Numbered from the stretch's first letter, positions 54,753 to 63,648 are shown. The stretch: 64,000 nucleotides of DNA from AP-15 sp963797115 (GCA_963797115.1 CAWCOH010000001.1:62001-126000); one strand, 5' to 3'. The notes: generated by a model from the sequence alone, not told the origin. Numbers and translations are program-made.

Positions 54753-54933
54753 TCAGCCCACCATGAGACCTTGGCCGCCCGTTTCGCCACGCATTTTCCG
54801 CGCCACGCAGCCCGAAGTCCATCCTGGCGTTCAGGCGCATTCCGGTGGTTCGCTTAGCGCGGCGTCTCCCTTTGGTTAAATCGTCCGTCTGATCCAGGTT
54901 GAGTGGCCGCAACTTGAGGATGTCCGATTTGTG

Positions 54934-54998
54934 ACGGCATGTGACGCCCTCGCTGCACCTGCAGCGGGTCTGCAGTGGGGGCTCCTCTTCAGGTTGTA
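54934..54998 (-). repeat. Dispersed intergenic repeat, copy 3 (inverted)
   Basis: Read on the minus strand: TACAACCTGAAGAGGAGCCC, then CACTGCAGACCCGCTGCAGG and TGCAGCGAGGGCGTCACATG. The inner CGCTGCA-GG-TGCAGCG inverted repeat of copy 1 is kept (7 bp). Opposite orientation to copies 1 and 2. Confidence 0.65.
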
Positions 54999-55210
54999 AC
55001 GTCCGAATACTCGGAAACGGCCGTCCGACGCACCCGCCTTCGCAGTTCTTCCGTCACCTCACCAAAAGCGCCGCGATCGCTCTTATCTAGTATGCCAATC
55101 GGGCAATTTTACGGATGACCAATTCGCGTTCTACCGCGTCTCCGTGCGTGACCGTCCTTGCGGCCATTCGTTCGAGCCAGCACGCCAGCGAGCCGGCCGC
55201 GCCTATTGAG

Positions 55211-55227
55211 CGCCTAAACTTTAGGCG
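55211..55227. promoter_or_regulatory. Palindrome upstream of the ABC transporter operon
   Basis: CGCCTAAA and TTTAGGCG are exact reverse complements separated by one C. It lies 119 bp before the substrate-binding protein start and is a plausible operator for a dimeric regulator; no regulator gene is adjacent. Confidence 0.5.
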
Positions 55228-55345
55228 TTCGCCGCGCCGGTGCTCATCTCTCTTTTGGCCGCCGCCGGGCAAAAACCCGCGCGAGAGCCCCGCCGAGCAT
55301 GGCATGACCGTTGCTTACTGAAACTGGGGCTCCAGGGAGGCGAAG

Positions 55346-56956
55346 GTGCGCCGGCGCGATTTCTTGAAAGTGACGGGGGCGGTTGCCGGCAGCACCACCT
55401 TGGGGCGAGGGATGGCGAGCGCGTGGGCCGAAACCCCCAAAGATACGCTGCTCGTGCTTGTCGAGAACGGTCCCAACAGCCTCGACATTCACGGCGTCGG
55501 CACGACCTTTCGCAGCTATGTCGCCTGCTGGAACCTCTACGACCGCCTCCTGACCTTCGGGCACAAGACCTTGCCCGAAGGCAGGCTCTCCTACGACTAC
55601 ACCAAGATCGAGCCTGAGCTGGCCGAGGATTTCAACATTTCGCCGGAAGGGATGTCGGTCACCTTCAAGCTGCGGCGCAACGCTACCTTCCACGACGGCG
55701 CCCCGGTAACCGCGCACGACGCCAAATGGTCGCTCGACCGCGCCGTCACGGTCGGCGGCTTTCCGACCTTCCAGATGGCCGCCGGCAGCCTGCAGAAGCC
55801 CGAGCAGTTCGTCGTCCTCGACGACCACGCCATCCGCATCGATTTTCTGCGCAAGGACAAGTTCACCCTGCCCGACCTCGCGGTGGTGGTGCCGGCAGTG
55901 TTCAACTCCAAGCTCGCCCGGAGCCACGCGAGCGACAAAGACCCGTGGGCGATGGAGTGGATGAAGACCAACGATGCCGGCGGCGGAGCCTTCAAGCTCG
56001 AACGCTGGGTTCCCGGCCAGGAGACTTCCTTCATCCGCTTCGACGAATGGAAAAGCGGACCGTTGCCTAAGATCTGCCGCGTGGTGTTGCGCGAGGTGCC
56101 GACCGCGGGCAACCGGCGGGCGCTGATGGAGCGCGGCGACGCCGATCTGTCGATTGATATGCCGTTCAAGGATGCCGCCGAGATCACAAAGTCCGGAGCA
56201 TACCGGGTGGTCGGCACGCCGGTGGAGAACTCGCTGCAGTATGTCGGTCTCGTCACCAAGATGAAGCCGTTCGACGATGCGCGCGTGCGCCAAGCGATCG
56301 CCTGGGCCGTGCCTTACGAGCAAATCTACAAGAGTGTCGTCTACGACATTTGCATCCCGATGTCGGGTGGCCCGTCGGACGCTCCGGAATCGGCCGCTTG
56401 GCCACAGCCCTTCCCCTACAAGCGAGACATGGAAAAGGCCAAGGCGCTGCTGTCCGAGGCCGGCTACAGCGGCGGCTTCGAGACGACGATCTCGATCGAT
56501 CTCGGCGACGCCACGCAATCCGAGCCGACCGCAGTGCTGCTGCAGAGCTCGCTTGCCGAGCTCGGCATCAAGACGCGCATCGAAAAAATCCCCGGCTCCA
56601 ATTTCCGCAATGCCATGCTGGAAAAGAGCCGGCCGATCCATATCGCCAGCTTCGGCGGCTGGCTGAATTTTCCCGATTACTACTTCTACTGGGGCTACCA
56701 CGGGCAGAATGCGCTGTTCAATACGATGTCCTACCAGAACCCGGCGCTCGACAAGCTGGTCGACGCTGCGCGGTTCGAGGAAGACCGCGAGGCTTACGAG
56801 GATCAGGTCAAGCAGTTCATTCAGATCGCGATGGATGACGTCCCGCGCATCCCGCTTTACCAGCAGATTTTGGTGGTCGGGATGCAGAAGAATATTCAGG
56901 GGTATACCTACTGGTTCCACCGGCAGCTGGATTTCCGCCAGCTCGAGAAGAGCTGA
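55346..56956 (+). CDS. ABC transporter substrate-binding protein, family 5 (peptide/nickel type), Tat-exported
   Basis: 536 residues from GTG 55346 (GGGAGGCGAAG upstream). The N-terminus MRRRDFLKVTGAVAGSTT is a twin-arginine signal. SBP family 5 features: ELAEDFNISPEGMSVTFKLRRNATFHDGAPVTAHDAKWSLDRAV near residue 90, and NALFNTMSYQNPALDKLVDAAR near 455. First gene of a five-gene importer; ligands of this family include di- and oligopeptides, opines and small amides. The neighbouring biuret and allophanate hydrolases suggest the ligand may be biuret or a related nitrogen compound (inference). Confidence 0.9.
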   Translation: MRRRDFLKVTGAVAGSTTLGRGMASAWAETPKDTLLVLVENGPNSLDIHGVGTTFRSYVACWNLYDRLLTFGHKTLPEGRLSYDYTKIEPELAEDFNISPEGMSVTFKLRRNATFHDGAPVTAHDAKWSLDRAVTVGGFPTFQMAAGSLQKPEQFVVLDDHAIRIDFLRKDKFTLPDLAVVVPAVFNSKLARSHASDKDPWAMEWMKTNDAGGGAFKLERWVPGQETSFIRFDEWKSGPLPKICRVVLREVPTAGNRRALMERGDADLSIDMPFKDAAEITKSGAYRVVGTPVENSLQYVGLVTKMKPFDDARVRQAIAWAVPYEQIYKSVVYDICIPMSGGPSDAPESAAWPQPFPYKRDMEKAKALLSEAGYSGGFETTISIDLGDATQSEPTAVLLQSSLAELGIKTRIEKIPGSNFRNAMLEKSRPIHIASFGGWLNFPDYYFYWGYHGQNALFNTMSYQNPALDKLVDAARFEEDREAYEDQVKQFIQIAMDDVPRIPLYQQILVVGMQKNIQGYTYWFHRQLDFRQLEKS

Positions 56957-56993
56957 CCGGGTTGAGCCTGCCCTACAAATTCCGTCGATTGTC

Positions 56994-57060
56994 GCCCCTC
57001 ACCCTCCCGCTCCGCGGGTCCCCTCTCCCCGCTTGCGGGGAGAGGGCTAAGGTGAGGGGC
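56994..57060. repeat. REP-like palindromic element inside the ABC operon
   Basis: Outer arms GCCCCTCACC (56994-57003) and GGTGAGGGGC (57051-57060), inner arms CCCTCTCCCCGC (57021-57032) and GCGGGGAGAGGG (57035-57046) with a TT loop. This CCCCTCACCCT / GGGGAGAGGG form is a familiar high-copy intergenic palindrome of alphaproteobacteria. It may attenuate transcription between the binding protein and the permeases or stabilise the upstream mRNA. Confidence 0.75.
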
Positions 57061-57095
57061 GCCTTAGGCCCGGTCGCGCCCATCGTGAGCCAGCG

Positions 57096-58109
57096 ATGGG
57101 CCGACTGATCGGCAGTCGGCTGGTGGCGGCGCTGCCCGGCGTCATCGGCGTCGTCATCGTGACTTTTGTGTTGACCCGTGCGCTGCCGGGCGATCCGGCC
57201 GCCTATTTTGCCGGACCTGCGGCCACGCAACAGGCGATCGCCGAGATCCGCCATTCGCTGGGACTCGACCGCAGCTTACCCGAGCAGTTTGTCGTCTATG
57301 TCGAGGATCTCGCGCATGGACGGCTCGGCAACTCGCTCTCCACCGGCCAGCCAGTGGTCACCGAGCTGCTGACCCGGCTCCCCGCTTCGATCGAATTGAC
57401 CGTACTGGCGTTGTTGCTGTCGGTCGCCATTGCCGTCCCCCTCGGCATTACCGCAGCCCAGCGGCCGAATTCCTGGATAGACCATCTATGCCGTATCGTG
57501 GCGACCGCCGGCGTCAGCCTCCCGACCTTCTTCACCGGATTGCTGCTGGTCTATGTCTTCTATTACCTGCTGGGGTGGGCGCCGGCGCCGCTCGGCCGCC
57601 TTGATCTTGTCTATTCGCCACCTCCGGCACGCACCGGCTTCTATCTCGTCGACAGTCTCCTTGCCGGCGACGGCAGCACGGCACTCGCCGCATTGCGCCA
57701 GATCGCTCTGCCGGCGCTGACCCTTGCGATCTTCACCTTGGCGCCGATTGCGCGCATGACGCGCGCTGCAATGCTGTCGGTGCTGAGCAGCGACTTCATC
57801 CGCGCGGCGCGGGCCAATGGATTGTCGCGTCGGAGCATCGTCTATGTTTACGCCTTCCGCAACGCTATGCTGCCGGTGCTGACCACCCTCGGTATGGTCT
57901 TCTCCTTTTTGCTCGGCGCCAACGTGCTCGTCGAAAAGGTCTTTGCCTGGCCCGGGATCGGATCCTATGCGATCGAAGCGCTGATCGCTTCCGACTATGC
58001 GCCGGTACAAGGTTTCGTCCTTGCGATGGCGCTCGTCTACATCCTACTCAATTTACTGATCGATATTCTTTACGGGCTGATCGACCCGCGCGCCGCGGTC
58101 ACGGCATGA
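57096..58109 (+). CDS. ABC transporter permease (DppB/OppB type)
   Basis: 337 residues with six hydrophobic segments. Family phrases: VTFVLTRALPGDPAAYFAGPAAT near residue 20, ADLD-like HSLGLDRSLPEQF, and the EAA loop FIRAARANGLSRRSIVYVYAFRNAMLPVLTTLG near 230. Inner-membrane half of the importer. Overlaps the next permease by 4 bp (ATGA). Confidence 0.9.
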   Translation: MGRLIGSRLVAALPGVIGVVIVTFVLTRALPGDPAAYFAGPAATQQAIAEIRHSLGLDRSLPEQFVVYVEDLAHGRLGNSLSTGQPVVTELLTRLPASIELTVLALLLSVAIAVPLGITAAQRPNSWIDHLCRIVATAGVSLPTFFTGLLLVYVFYYLLGWAPAPLGRLDLVYSPPPARTGFYLVDSLLAGDGSTALAALRQIALPALTLAIFTLAPIARMTRAAMLSVLSSDFIRAARANGLSRRSIVYVYAFRNAMLPVLTTLGMVFSFLLGANVLVEKVFAWPGIGSYAIEALIASDYAPVQGFVLAMALVYILLNLLIDILYGLIDPRAAVTA

Positions 58110-58951
58110 GCGCGGCATTGCGCCACCTGCGCTACGTGCTCGGCGAGAACCCGGTCACCCTGGCGGCTTTCGCTCTTTTTATCGTTCTGGTAGCGGTCGC
58201 TCTGCTCGGCCCATGGTTCGAGCCCTACGATCCGCTTGCCACCGACGCGATGCACGCGCTGCTGCCGCCCTCGGCCGCCCATTGGTTCGGTACCGATGCC
58301 GTCGGCCGAGACATCTTGAGCCGGATCATCGCGGCAACGCGCCTCGACCTCACCATCGCCTTCACCGCGGTCGCGCTGTCGTTCGCCATCGGCGCATTGG
58401 CCGGGTTGGCGGCAGGGTATTTCGGCGGGTGGACCGAGCGCGCTGTCGGCCGTGTTGCGGACACGATCATGGCGTTTCCGCTTTTCGTCCTCGCGATGGG
58501 GATCGTCGCCGCACTCGGCAATACGATCGCCAACATTGTCTACGCCACTGCGATCATCAACATGCCGCTTTACGCACGCGTCGCCCGCAGTGAGGCGAGC
58601 GTGCTGCGCCAGGCCGGCTTTGTCGAAGCCGCGCGGCTCGGCGGCAATGGCGAGCTGCGCATTCTGCTGGCCCAGGTGCTGCCCAACACGATGCCCTTGC
58701 TGGCGGTACAAATGTCGCTGACGATGGGCTATGCGATCCTCAACGCGGCCGGCCTTTCCTTTATCGGCCTCGGCATCAGCCCGCCGACCGCGGAATGGGG
58801 AATCATGGTTGCCGAAGGAGCCAGCAACATCATTTCCGGCGAATGGTGGGTGGCGCTGTTCCCCGGCCTGGCGCTGATGCTCGCGGTTTTTTGCTTCAAC
58901 CTGCTCGGTGACGGATTGCGTGACCTGATTGATCCGCGGAGGCGGACGTGA
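58106..58951 (+). CDS. ABC transporter permease (DppC/OppC type)
   Basis: 281 residues, six membrane segments. Begins with the N-terminal helix VTLAAFALFIVLVAVALLGPWF; then AAHWFGTDAVGRDILSRIIAATRLDLTIAF near residue 65, typical of OppC; EAA loop FVEAARLGGNGELRILLAQVLPNTMP near 170; PPTAEWGIMVAEG near 228. Partner of the preceding permease. Overlaps the first ATPase gene by 4 bp. Confidence 0.9.
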   Translation: MSAALRHLRYVLGENPVTLAAFALFIVLVAVALLGPWFEPYDPLATDAMHALLPPSAAHWFGTDAVGRDILSRIIAATRLDLTIAFTAVALSFAIGALAGLAAGYFGGWTERAVGRVADTIMAFPLFVLAMGIVAALGNTIANIVYATAIINMPLYARVARSEASVLRQAGFVEAARLGGNGELRILLAQVLPNTMPLLAVQMSLTMGYAILNAAGLSFIGLGISPPTAEWGIMVAEGASNIISGEWWVALFPGLALMLAVFCFNLLGDGLRDLIDPRRRT

Positions 58952-59919
58952 GCGAGGCTCCGCCCTTGTTGGCTGTCAGCGATCTGTCGGTCGAGTTTCG
59001 CACGCGCGGCGGGACCGTACGCGCACTCGAAAAAGTCGGCTTCGAGGTCGGCCGTGGTGAAACGGTGGCGCTGGTCGGGGAGAGCGGCTCGGGGAAATCG
59101 GTCACCGCATATGCGCTCCTCGGCCTGCTCGATCCGGCGGCGCGCATCACCTCGGGTCGGCTGCAATTCGAGGGGCTTGATTTGCTCGCTGCCGGCGAGC
59201 GAGTGCTCGAGGAAATGCGCGGCCGCGAAGTCTCGCTGATTTCGCAGAACCCGCGCGGTGCGCTCAACCCGATCCGGCCGGTCGGTAAGCAGCTGAGCGA
59301 CGTGCTGTTGCGGCACGGCAATGTAGCTCGCTCGCAGGCGCCGCGGCGGGCGATCGAGATGTTGGCCAAGGTCGGGATCCCCGACCCGGTGCGCCGTGCT
59401 GCCGCCTATCCGTTCGAGCTTTCAGGGGGGATGTGCCAGCGTGTGGCGATCGCATTGGCACTCGCATGCGAACCGGCATTGCTGATCGCCGACGAGCCGA
59501 CCACCGGCCTCGATGTCACCACCCAGGCGGTGGTCATGGATCTGCTCGCTGAGCTTGCCGCCGCGTCCCGCATGGCGACGATCTTGATCACCCACGATCT
59601 GGCGCTCGCCGGCGAATATGCCGACCGCATCATTGTCATGCATGCCGGGCATGTGGTTGAGAACGCGCCTGCCGCTGAGCTCTTCGCGCGACCGCGCCAC
59701 CCCTACACGGCAAAGCTGATCGCTGCAACACCAAGTGCGGGCACCCGGCTCAGCGACCTTGCCGCCATTCCCGGCAATCTGCCCGACGTTCGGCGCGCCG
59801 ACCTTCCGGCTTGCCGCTACAGCACCCGCTGCGAGCGTCGTGCGGACGGTTGCGCGGCGCCGCTGCCGCTCGTTGCCGTTGGTCAATCGCACACGGTCGC
59901 CTGTTGGCAGCCGTTATGA
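58948..59919 (+). CDS. ABC transporter ATP-binding protein (DppD type)
   Basis: 323 residues. Walker A GESGSGKS near residue 45, Q-loop SLISQNPRGALNPIRP near 95, signature LSGGMCQRVAIALALA near 158, Walker B LLIADEPTTGLDVTTQ near 180 and H-loop ILITHDLALA near 212. The C-terminal oligopeptide-transporter domain has the four-Cys pattern (CRYSTRCERRADGC and AC at the end) that can bind Fe-S. Starts and ends with 4-bp overlaps. Confidence 0.92.
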   Translation: MSEAPPLLAVSDLSVEFRTRGGTVRALEKVGFEVGRGETVALVGESGSGKSVTAYALLGLLDPAARITSGRLQFEGLDLLAAGERVLEEMRGREVSLISQNPRGALNPIRPVGKQLSDVLLRHGNVARSQAPRRAIEMLAKVGIPDPVRRAAAYPFELSGGMCQRVAIALALACEPALLIADEPTTGLDVTTQAVVMDLLAELAAASRMATILITHDLALAGEYADRIIVMHAGHVVENAPAAELFARPRHPYTAKLIAATPSAGTRLSDLAAIPGNLPDVRRADLPACRYSTRCERRADGCAAPLPLVAVGQSHTVACWQPL

Positions 59920-60983
59920 CCGAGAAGCTCCTCGATGTACGGGATCTGGCCAAACGCTTTCCGGTAAAGCGGTCGCGAAAAATTCCGTGGCGGCGGCCAC
60001 CGGAGAGCTGGCTTCTGGCGGTGGACAGCGTCGATTTCGCGATCGCCCCAGGCGAGACGGTCGGGCTGGTCGGCGAGTCGGGTTGCGGCAAGTCGACATT
60101 AGTGCGGCTCGTCACCCGGCTGATCGACGCGAGTGCCGGAAGGATCGGCTTTGCCGGCGACGAGATCGGGGAGATTCCGGCGCGACGCTTTGCTCGCGCG
60201 CGTGAACGTGCGCACATCCAGATGGTGTTTCAGGACGCTGGCGAGAGCTTGAACCCGCGCTTTACCGCGTTCCAGGCAATCGCCGACCCATTGCGTCGGC
60301 TTACCCGGCTGCGCGGCGCGGCGCTCGCCGCTCGGGTGCACGAGACCGCCGGCCTGGCGGGGCTCCCCGACGAGTTGCTCAGCCGCTTCCCGCATCAGCT
60401 CTCGGGCGGCCAAAAGGCGCGGGTCGGCATCGCTCGCGCGATCGCGGTCGAGCCTAGGCTGTTGATCCTCGACGAGCCGACCGCTGCCCTCGATGTTTCA
60501 GTGCAGGTGGTAATCCTCCAGCTGCTCGATGCGCTCAAGCGCCGGCTCGGCATGAGCTACCTCTTTGTCAGTCACGATTTAAATGTCGTCCGTTTGCTCT
60601 GCGACCGTGTATTGGTGATGTATCTCGGCAAGGTCGTCGAAAGCGGTCCGGTCCATGCAGTCTTCGACCGTCCGGCGCACCCCTACACCAAGGCGCTGGT
60701 GGCGGCGATCCCGTCGCTCGACCAACGCGGGATAAAGCGGCTCAGGCTCGGCGGCGAACCACGTAGCCCGATCGATCCGGATCCGCGCACGTGCCGGTTC
60801 TATGGACGTTGCCCAAAGGGTCAGGATGATTGCGCTACCGTGATGCCGGAGTTGCGATGGCTCGGCGACGGTCGCTCGGTGGCCTGTCATTACCCCGAAA
60901 ACGGCATGCCGGAAATCACTCGAGCCCCGCCAGCAGCGACGTCGAATCTGCTACCGCTCCAAATACCCCACCCTGCATCTTGA
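59916..60983 (+). CDS. ABC transporter ATP-binding protein (DppF type)
   Basis: 355 residues from ATG 59916. Walker A GESGCGKS near residue 55, Q-loop IQMVFQDAGESLNPRF near 103, signature LSGGQKARVGIARAIA near 160, Walker B LLILDEPTAALDVSVQ near 182, H-loop LFVSHDLNVV near 216; C-terminal Cys cluster CRFYGRCPKGQDDC and ACHYP. Second ATPase of the importer. Its end overlaps the convergent biuret hydrolase by 68 bp. Confidence 0.92.
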   Translation: MTEKLLDVRDLAKRFPVKRSRKIPWRRPPESWLLAVDSVDFAIAPGETVGLVGESGCGKSTLVRLVTRLIDASAGRIGFAGDEIGEIPARRFARARERAHIQMVFQDAGESLNPRFTAFQAIADPLRRLTRLRGAALAARVHETAGLAGLPDELLSRFPHQLSGGQKARVGIARAIAVEPRLLILDEPTAALDVSVQVVILQLLDALKRRLGMSYLFVSHDLNVVRLLCDRVLVMYLGKVVESGPVHAVFDRPAHPYTKALVAAIPSLDQRGIKRLRLGGEPRSPIDPDPRTCRFYGRCPKGQDDCATVMPELRWLGDGRSVACHYPENGMPEITRAPPAATSNLLPLQIPHPAS

Positions 60984-61599
60984 TCATCTTGATTGCGTGC
61001 TCATGGTTGGAACGGTCGGTAGCGCCGCAGCAATCTTCGAGCAGCAGGCATTCGAAGCCGCGGTCGTTGGCCTCGCGCATTGTCGTGTGCACGCAGACAT
61101 CGGTCGTGATCCCCGTCAGCACGAGGTTGGCGATGCCACGCAGCCGCAGCATCAGTTCGAGATCGGTGGCGCAGAACAACCCCTTGCCAGGCTTGTCGAT
61201 GATCGGCTCGCCGGGCAGCGGAGCCAGTTCCGGAATAATTTCCCAGCCCGGCTCGCCGCGCACCAATATGCGGCCGCACGGACCGGGGTCGCCGATGCCG
61301 GCGCCGATACGCCGCGAACGCCAGCGCTTGTTCGCCGGAAGGTCGGCGAGGTCGGGACGATGTCCTTCGCGAGTATGGAAGACATGGAAGCCCTGGCGTC
61401 GCATTATGGCGAGCACGGCTGCGATCGGCTCGATCGGCATGCGGGTAAGGCTCAGATCATACCCCATGCGGTCGACATAGCCGCCAACGCCGCAGAAATC
61501 GGTCTGCATGTCGATGACGATCAGCGCCGTGTTAACCGGCCGAAGATCGCCATTGTAGGGCCAGGGATAAGGATCGGCCGCGACGTAGCGCTGAGTCAT
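60916..61599 (-). CDS. biuH: Biuret hydrolase-like cysteine hydrolase (isochorismatase family)
   Basis: 227 residues from ATG 61599. Landmarks: AADPYPWPYNGDLRP, then VIDMQTDFCGVGGYVDRMGYD with catalytic Asp30, HTREGHRPDLADLPANKRW, GAGIGDPGPCGRILVRGEPGW, IIDKPGKGLFCATDLEL with Lys136, and GITTDVCVHTTMREANDRGFECLLLEDCCGATD with nucleophile Cys169. These long conserved stretches match my memory of the Rhizobium leguminosarum biuret hydrolase, and the Asp-Lys-Cys spacing agrees. It would split biuret into allophanate and ammonia. The allophanate hydrolase gene starts 47 bp away in the opposite direction. Ureidoacrylate hydrolase (RutB) is the main alternative. Confidence 0.82.
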   Translation of the reverse strand: MTQRYVAADPYPWPYNGDLRPVNTALIVIDMQTDFCGVGGYVDRMGYDLSLTRMPIEPIAAVLAIMRRQGFHVFHTREGHRPDLADLPANKRWRSRRIGAGIGDPGPCGRILVRGEPGWEIIPELAPLPGEPIIDKPGKGLFCATDLELMLRLRGIANLVLTGITTDVCVHTTMREANDRGFECLLLEDCCGATDRSNHEHAIKMIKMQGGVFGAVADSTSLLAGLE

Positions 61600-61646
61600 C
61601 GAGGGGCTCTCGGGTTCGTACACCGATCCGACAACGTACAATTACC

Positions 61647-63044
61647 GTGCCAATAGTCCCCCAGTCCTTGGAAATCGCGGTCTTGCGCGACGCCTTTCTC
61701 AAAGGCGCGATCACGGTCGCGCAATTGGTCGATCAGGTGCTGGCTCGTATCGCCGAGTGGGATGATCCCGCAGTTTGGGTCTCGCGGTCGAGCGAGGACG
61801 CACTCAGAGCCCGCGCCCGCGAACTCGGTGGCGAAGCTACGGCCGACCCGGGATCGAGCGCGCGACTGCCGCTCTTCGGGATTCCCTTTGCTGTCAAGGA
61901 CAACATCGATGTGGCCGGGATGCCGACCACTGCTGGATGCCCGGCCTTCGCCTATACGCCCGCAGAGACCGCTCCTGTCGTGAACCGGCTGCTGGCCGCG
62001 GGCGCTGTGCTCTTTGGCAAGACCAACCTTGATCAATTCGCTACCGGATTGGTCGGTACGCGCTCACCCTACGGGGTACCACGCAACCCCTTCGACGCTC
62101 GTTTCATCCCCGGCGGTTCGAGCTCGGGCTCGGCGGTCGCGGTCGCCGTTGGTCTCGTCAGCTTCGCCCTCGGCACCGACACCGCCGGGTCGGGTCGCGT
62201 TCCGGCCGCCTTCAACAACATCGTCGGACTGAAGCCCACCCGCGGCCTGCTCAGCACGCGCGGAGTGGTGCCTGCCTGCCGATCGCTCGACTGCGTTTCA
62301 ATATTTGCGTTATCGGCGCAAGACGCTTCGACCGTGTTCGAAGCGGCGGCAAAGTTCGACGAGGACGATCCGATGGCTCGTCCCGCTCAGCCGGCGGTCC
62401 CAGCGAGCTTTGGACCGCGGTTCCGCTTTGGCGTTCCGCCATCCTCCGATCTCGAGTTCTTCGGGGACGAAGGCGCGAGCTCCCTTTTTTATACGGCGAT
62501 CGGGATGCTGGAGGCGGCCGGCGGCATCGGGGTGGAGGTGCCGTTCGCGTTGTTTCGCGACGCCGGCCGTCTGCTCTACGACGGTCCTTGGGTTGCCGAG
62601 CGGCTACATGCCACCCAAGCTCTGCTGAATAATAACCCTGGTGCGATGCTACCCGTCATCCGTTCGATCCTCGAGGGGGCTAAGCGATATAGCGCACTCG
62701 ACGCCTATCGTGCTCAATATCGCTTGACGGAGCTCCGCCACGCCACCGACAGCGTCTTTGCAGAAGTCGATGTCCTGCTGCTGCCGACTGCCGGTACGAT
62801 CTATGAAACAGCGGCAGTAGCGGCTGAGCCGCTGCGCCTCAACAGCAATCTCGGTCTCTATACGAGCTTCGTGAACTTGCTCGACCTCGCAGCCATAGCC
62901 CTCCCGGCCGGATTTGGCCGTGACGCCCTGCCGTTTGGGATTTCGCTAATTGCACCGGCCTTTCGAGATCTTGCTTTGCTCGATCTCGGGACTCGGTTTC
63001 AGCGGGTCACCGGTCTGCTGCGGAATGCTGCGGCTGCCGTGTGA
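61647..63044 (+). CDS. atzF: Allophanate hydrolase-type amidase (amidase domain only)
   Basis: 465 residues from GTG 61647. Amidase-signature enzyme with a complete Ser-cisSer-Lys triad: Lys84 in IPFAVKDNID, cis-Ser in IPGGSSSGSAVAVA near 158-159, nucleophile Ser182 in GTDTAGSGRVPAAFNNIVGLKPT. The closest match in pattern is the amidase half of AtzF/allophanate hydrolase, which turns allophanate into ammonia and CO2. The usual additional C-terminal domain of about 130 residues is absent; the frame ends after NAAAAV. The pairing with the biuret hydrolase supports the assignment. Confidence 0.82.
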   Translation: MPIVPQSLEIAVLRDAFLKGAITVAQLVDQVLARIAEWDDPAVWVSRSSEDALRARARELGGEATADPGSSARLPLFGIPFAVKDNIDVAGMPTTAGCPAFAYTPAETAPVVNRLLAAGAVLFGKTNLDQFATGLVGTRSPYGVPRNPFDARFIPGGSSSGSAVAVAVGLVSFALGTDTAGSGRVPAAFNNIVGLKPTRGLLSTRGVVPACRSLDCVSIFALSAQDASTVFEAAAKFDEDDPMARPAQPAVPASFGPRFRFGVPPSSDLEFFGDEGASSLFYTAIGMLEAAGGIGVEVPFALFRDAGRLLYDGPWVAERLHATQALLNNNPGAMLPVIRSILEGAKRYSALDAYRAQYRLTELRHATDSVFAEVDVLLLPTAGTIYETAAVAAEPLRLNSNLGLYTSFVNLLDLAAIALPAGFGRDALPFGISLIAPAFRDLALLDLGTRFQRVTGLLRNAAAAV

Positions 63045-63204
63045 TCGTTGTCAGTCATCTTGCCCATTTTTTGTGCGGTGCATTAGATTCTATTTAAGCT
63101 CATCTCGACAGTTAGTTTTTCTTATTGCGCTGCAGCAACATGAATGGATAATTAACGCACACAAGGTGCAGGGTGGAACGCCGCATTTCGCGAGGCCAAT
63201 GCAC

Positions 63205-63636
63205 ATGAGCGAAACGACCTTCAGTCATCAAAAAGCTAATTCGCCCGATGCCCACTATTCCGACGGTGGGCTGCGTTCCTTCTTCGTCTATCGCGATACC
63301 GGAGTGAATGCCGCCACCAAGGGCAAGGTTCGCGTTCAGCTGGTGCGCGCGGCGCACAAGAGCTCGGAGGCAAAAGGCGGCACCGGCTTTCATTTTCATA
63401 CTGCGGATGTCCACGTTGTCTACATGGTCCGAGGATGGGCCAAGTTCGACTATGACGGGATCGATACCCTGGTCGAGGCCGGTGACTGCGTCCACCAGCG
63501 TCCGGGAATCGTCCATAGTCTCTACGACTGGTCGGACGACATGGAGTTTATGGAGATCATCATGCCGGGCGATTTTGCCACGACCGAAATTACCGCGCCG
63601 GCGGCCACCGCAACACTGTCGTCCGCCAGCAGCTGA
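63205..63636 (+). CDS. Single-domain cupin protein
   Basis: 143 residues from ATG 63205 (or 63199). Cupin motif 1 FHFHTADVHVVYMVRGWAKFDYDG near residue 62 with two His and a Glu-like position, and motif 2 AGDCVHQRPGIVHSLYDWS near 93. Small metal-binding beta-barrel, function unknown. In this location, downstream of the allophanate hydrolase, it may be an accessory of the nitrogen locus. The 160-bp gap before it is A/T-rich enough for its own promoter. Confidence 0.8.
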   Translation: MSETTFSHQKANSPDAHYSDGGLRSFFVYRDTGVNAATKGKVRVQLVRAAHKSSEAKGGTGFHFHTADVHVVYMVRGWAKFDYDGIDTLVEAGDCVHQRPGIVHSLYDWSDDMEFMEIIMPGDFATTEITAPAATATLSSASS

Positions 63637-63648
63637 GCAAGATCCCAC

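Larger units (their letters stand above)
54753..55345. other. Intergenic region with repeat copy 3 and a palindrome
   Basis: 593 bases between the divergent ATP-grasp and ABC-transporter genes, so promoters in both directions are expected. Contains repeat copy 3 (54934-54998) and a 17-bp palindrome at 55211-55227. The short open frames in it lack protein-like character. Confidence 0.5.

Noticed and set aside
55244..56920. 558-codon minus-strand frame over the substrate-binding protein
   Set aside because: The plus strand carries a Tat leader and SBP family 5 motifs; the minus frame is a shadow.
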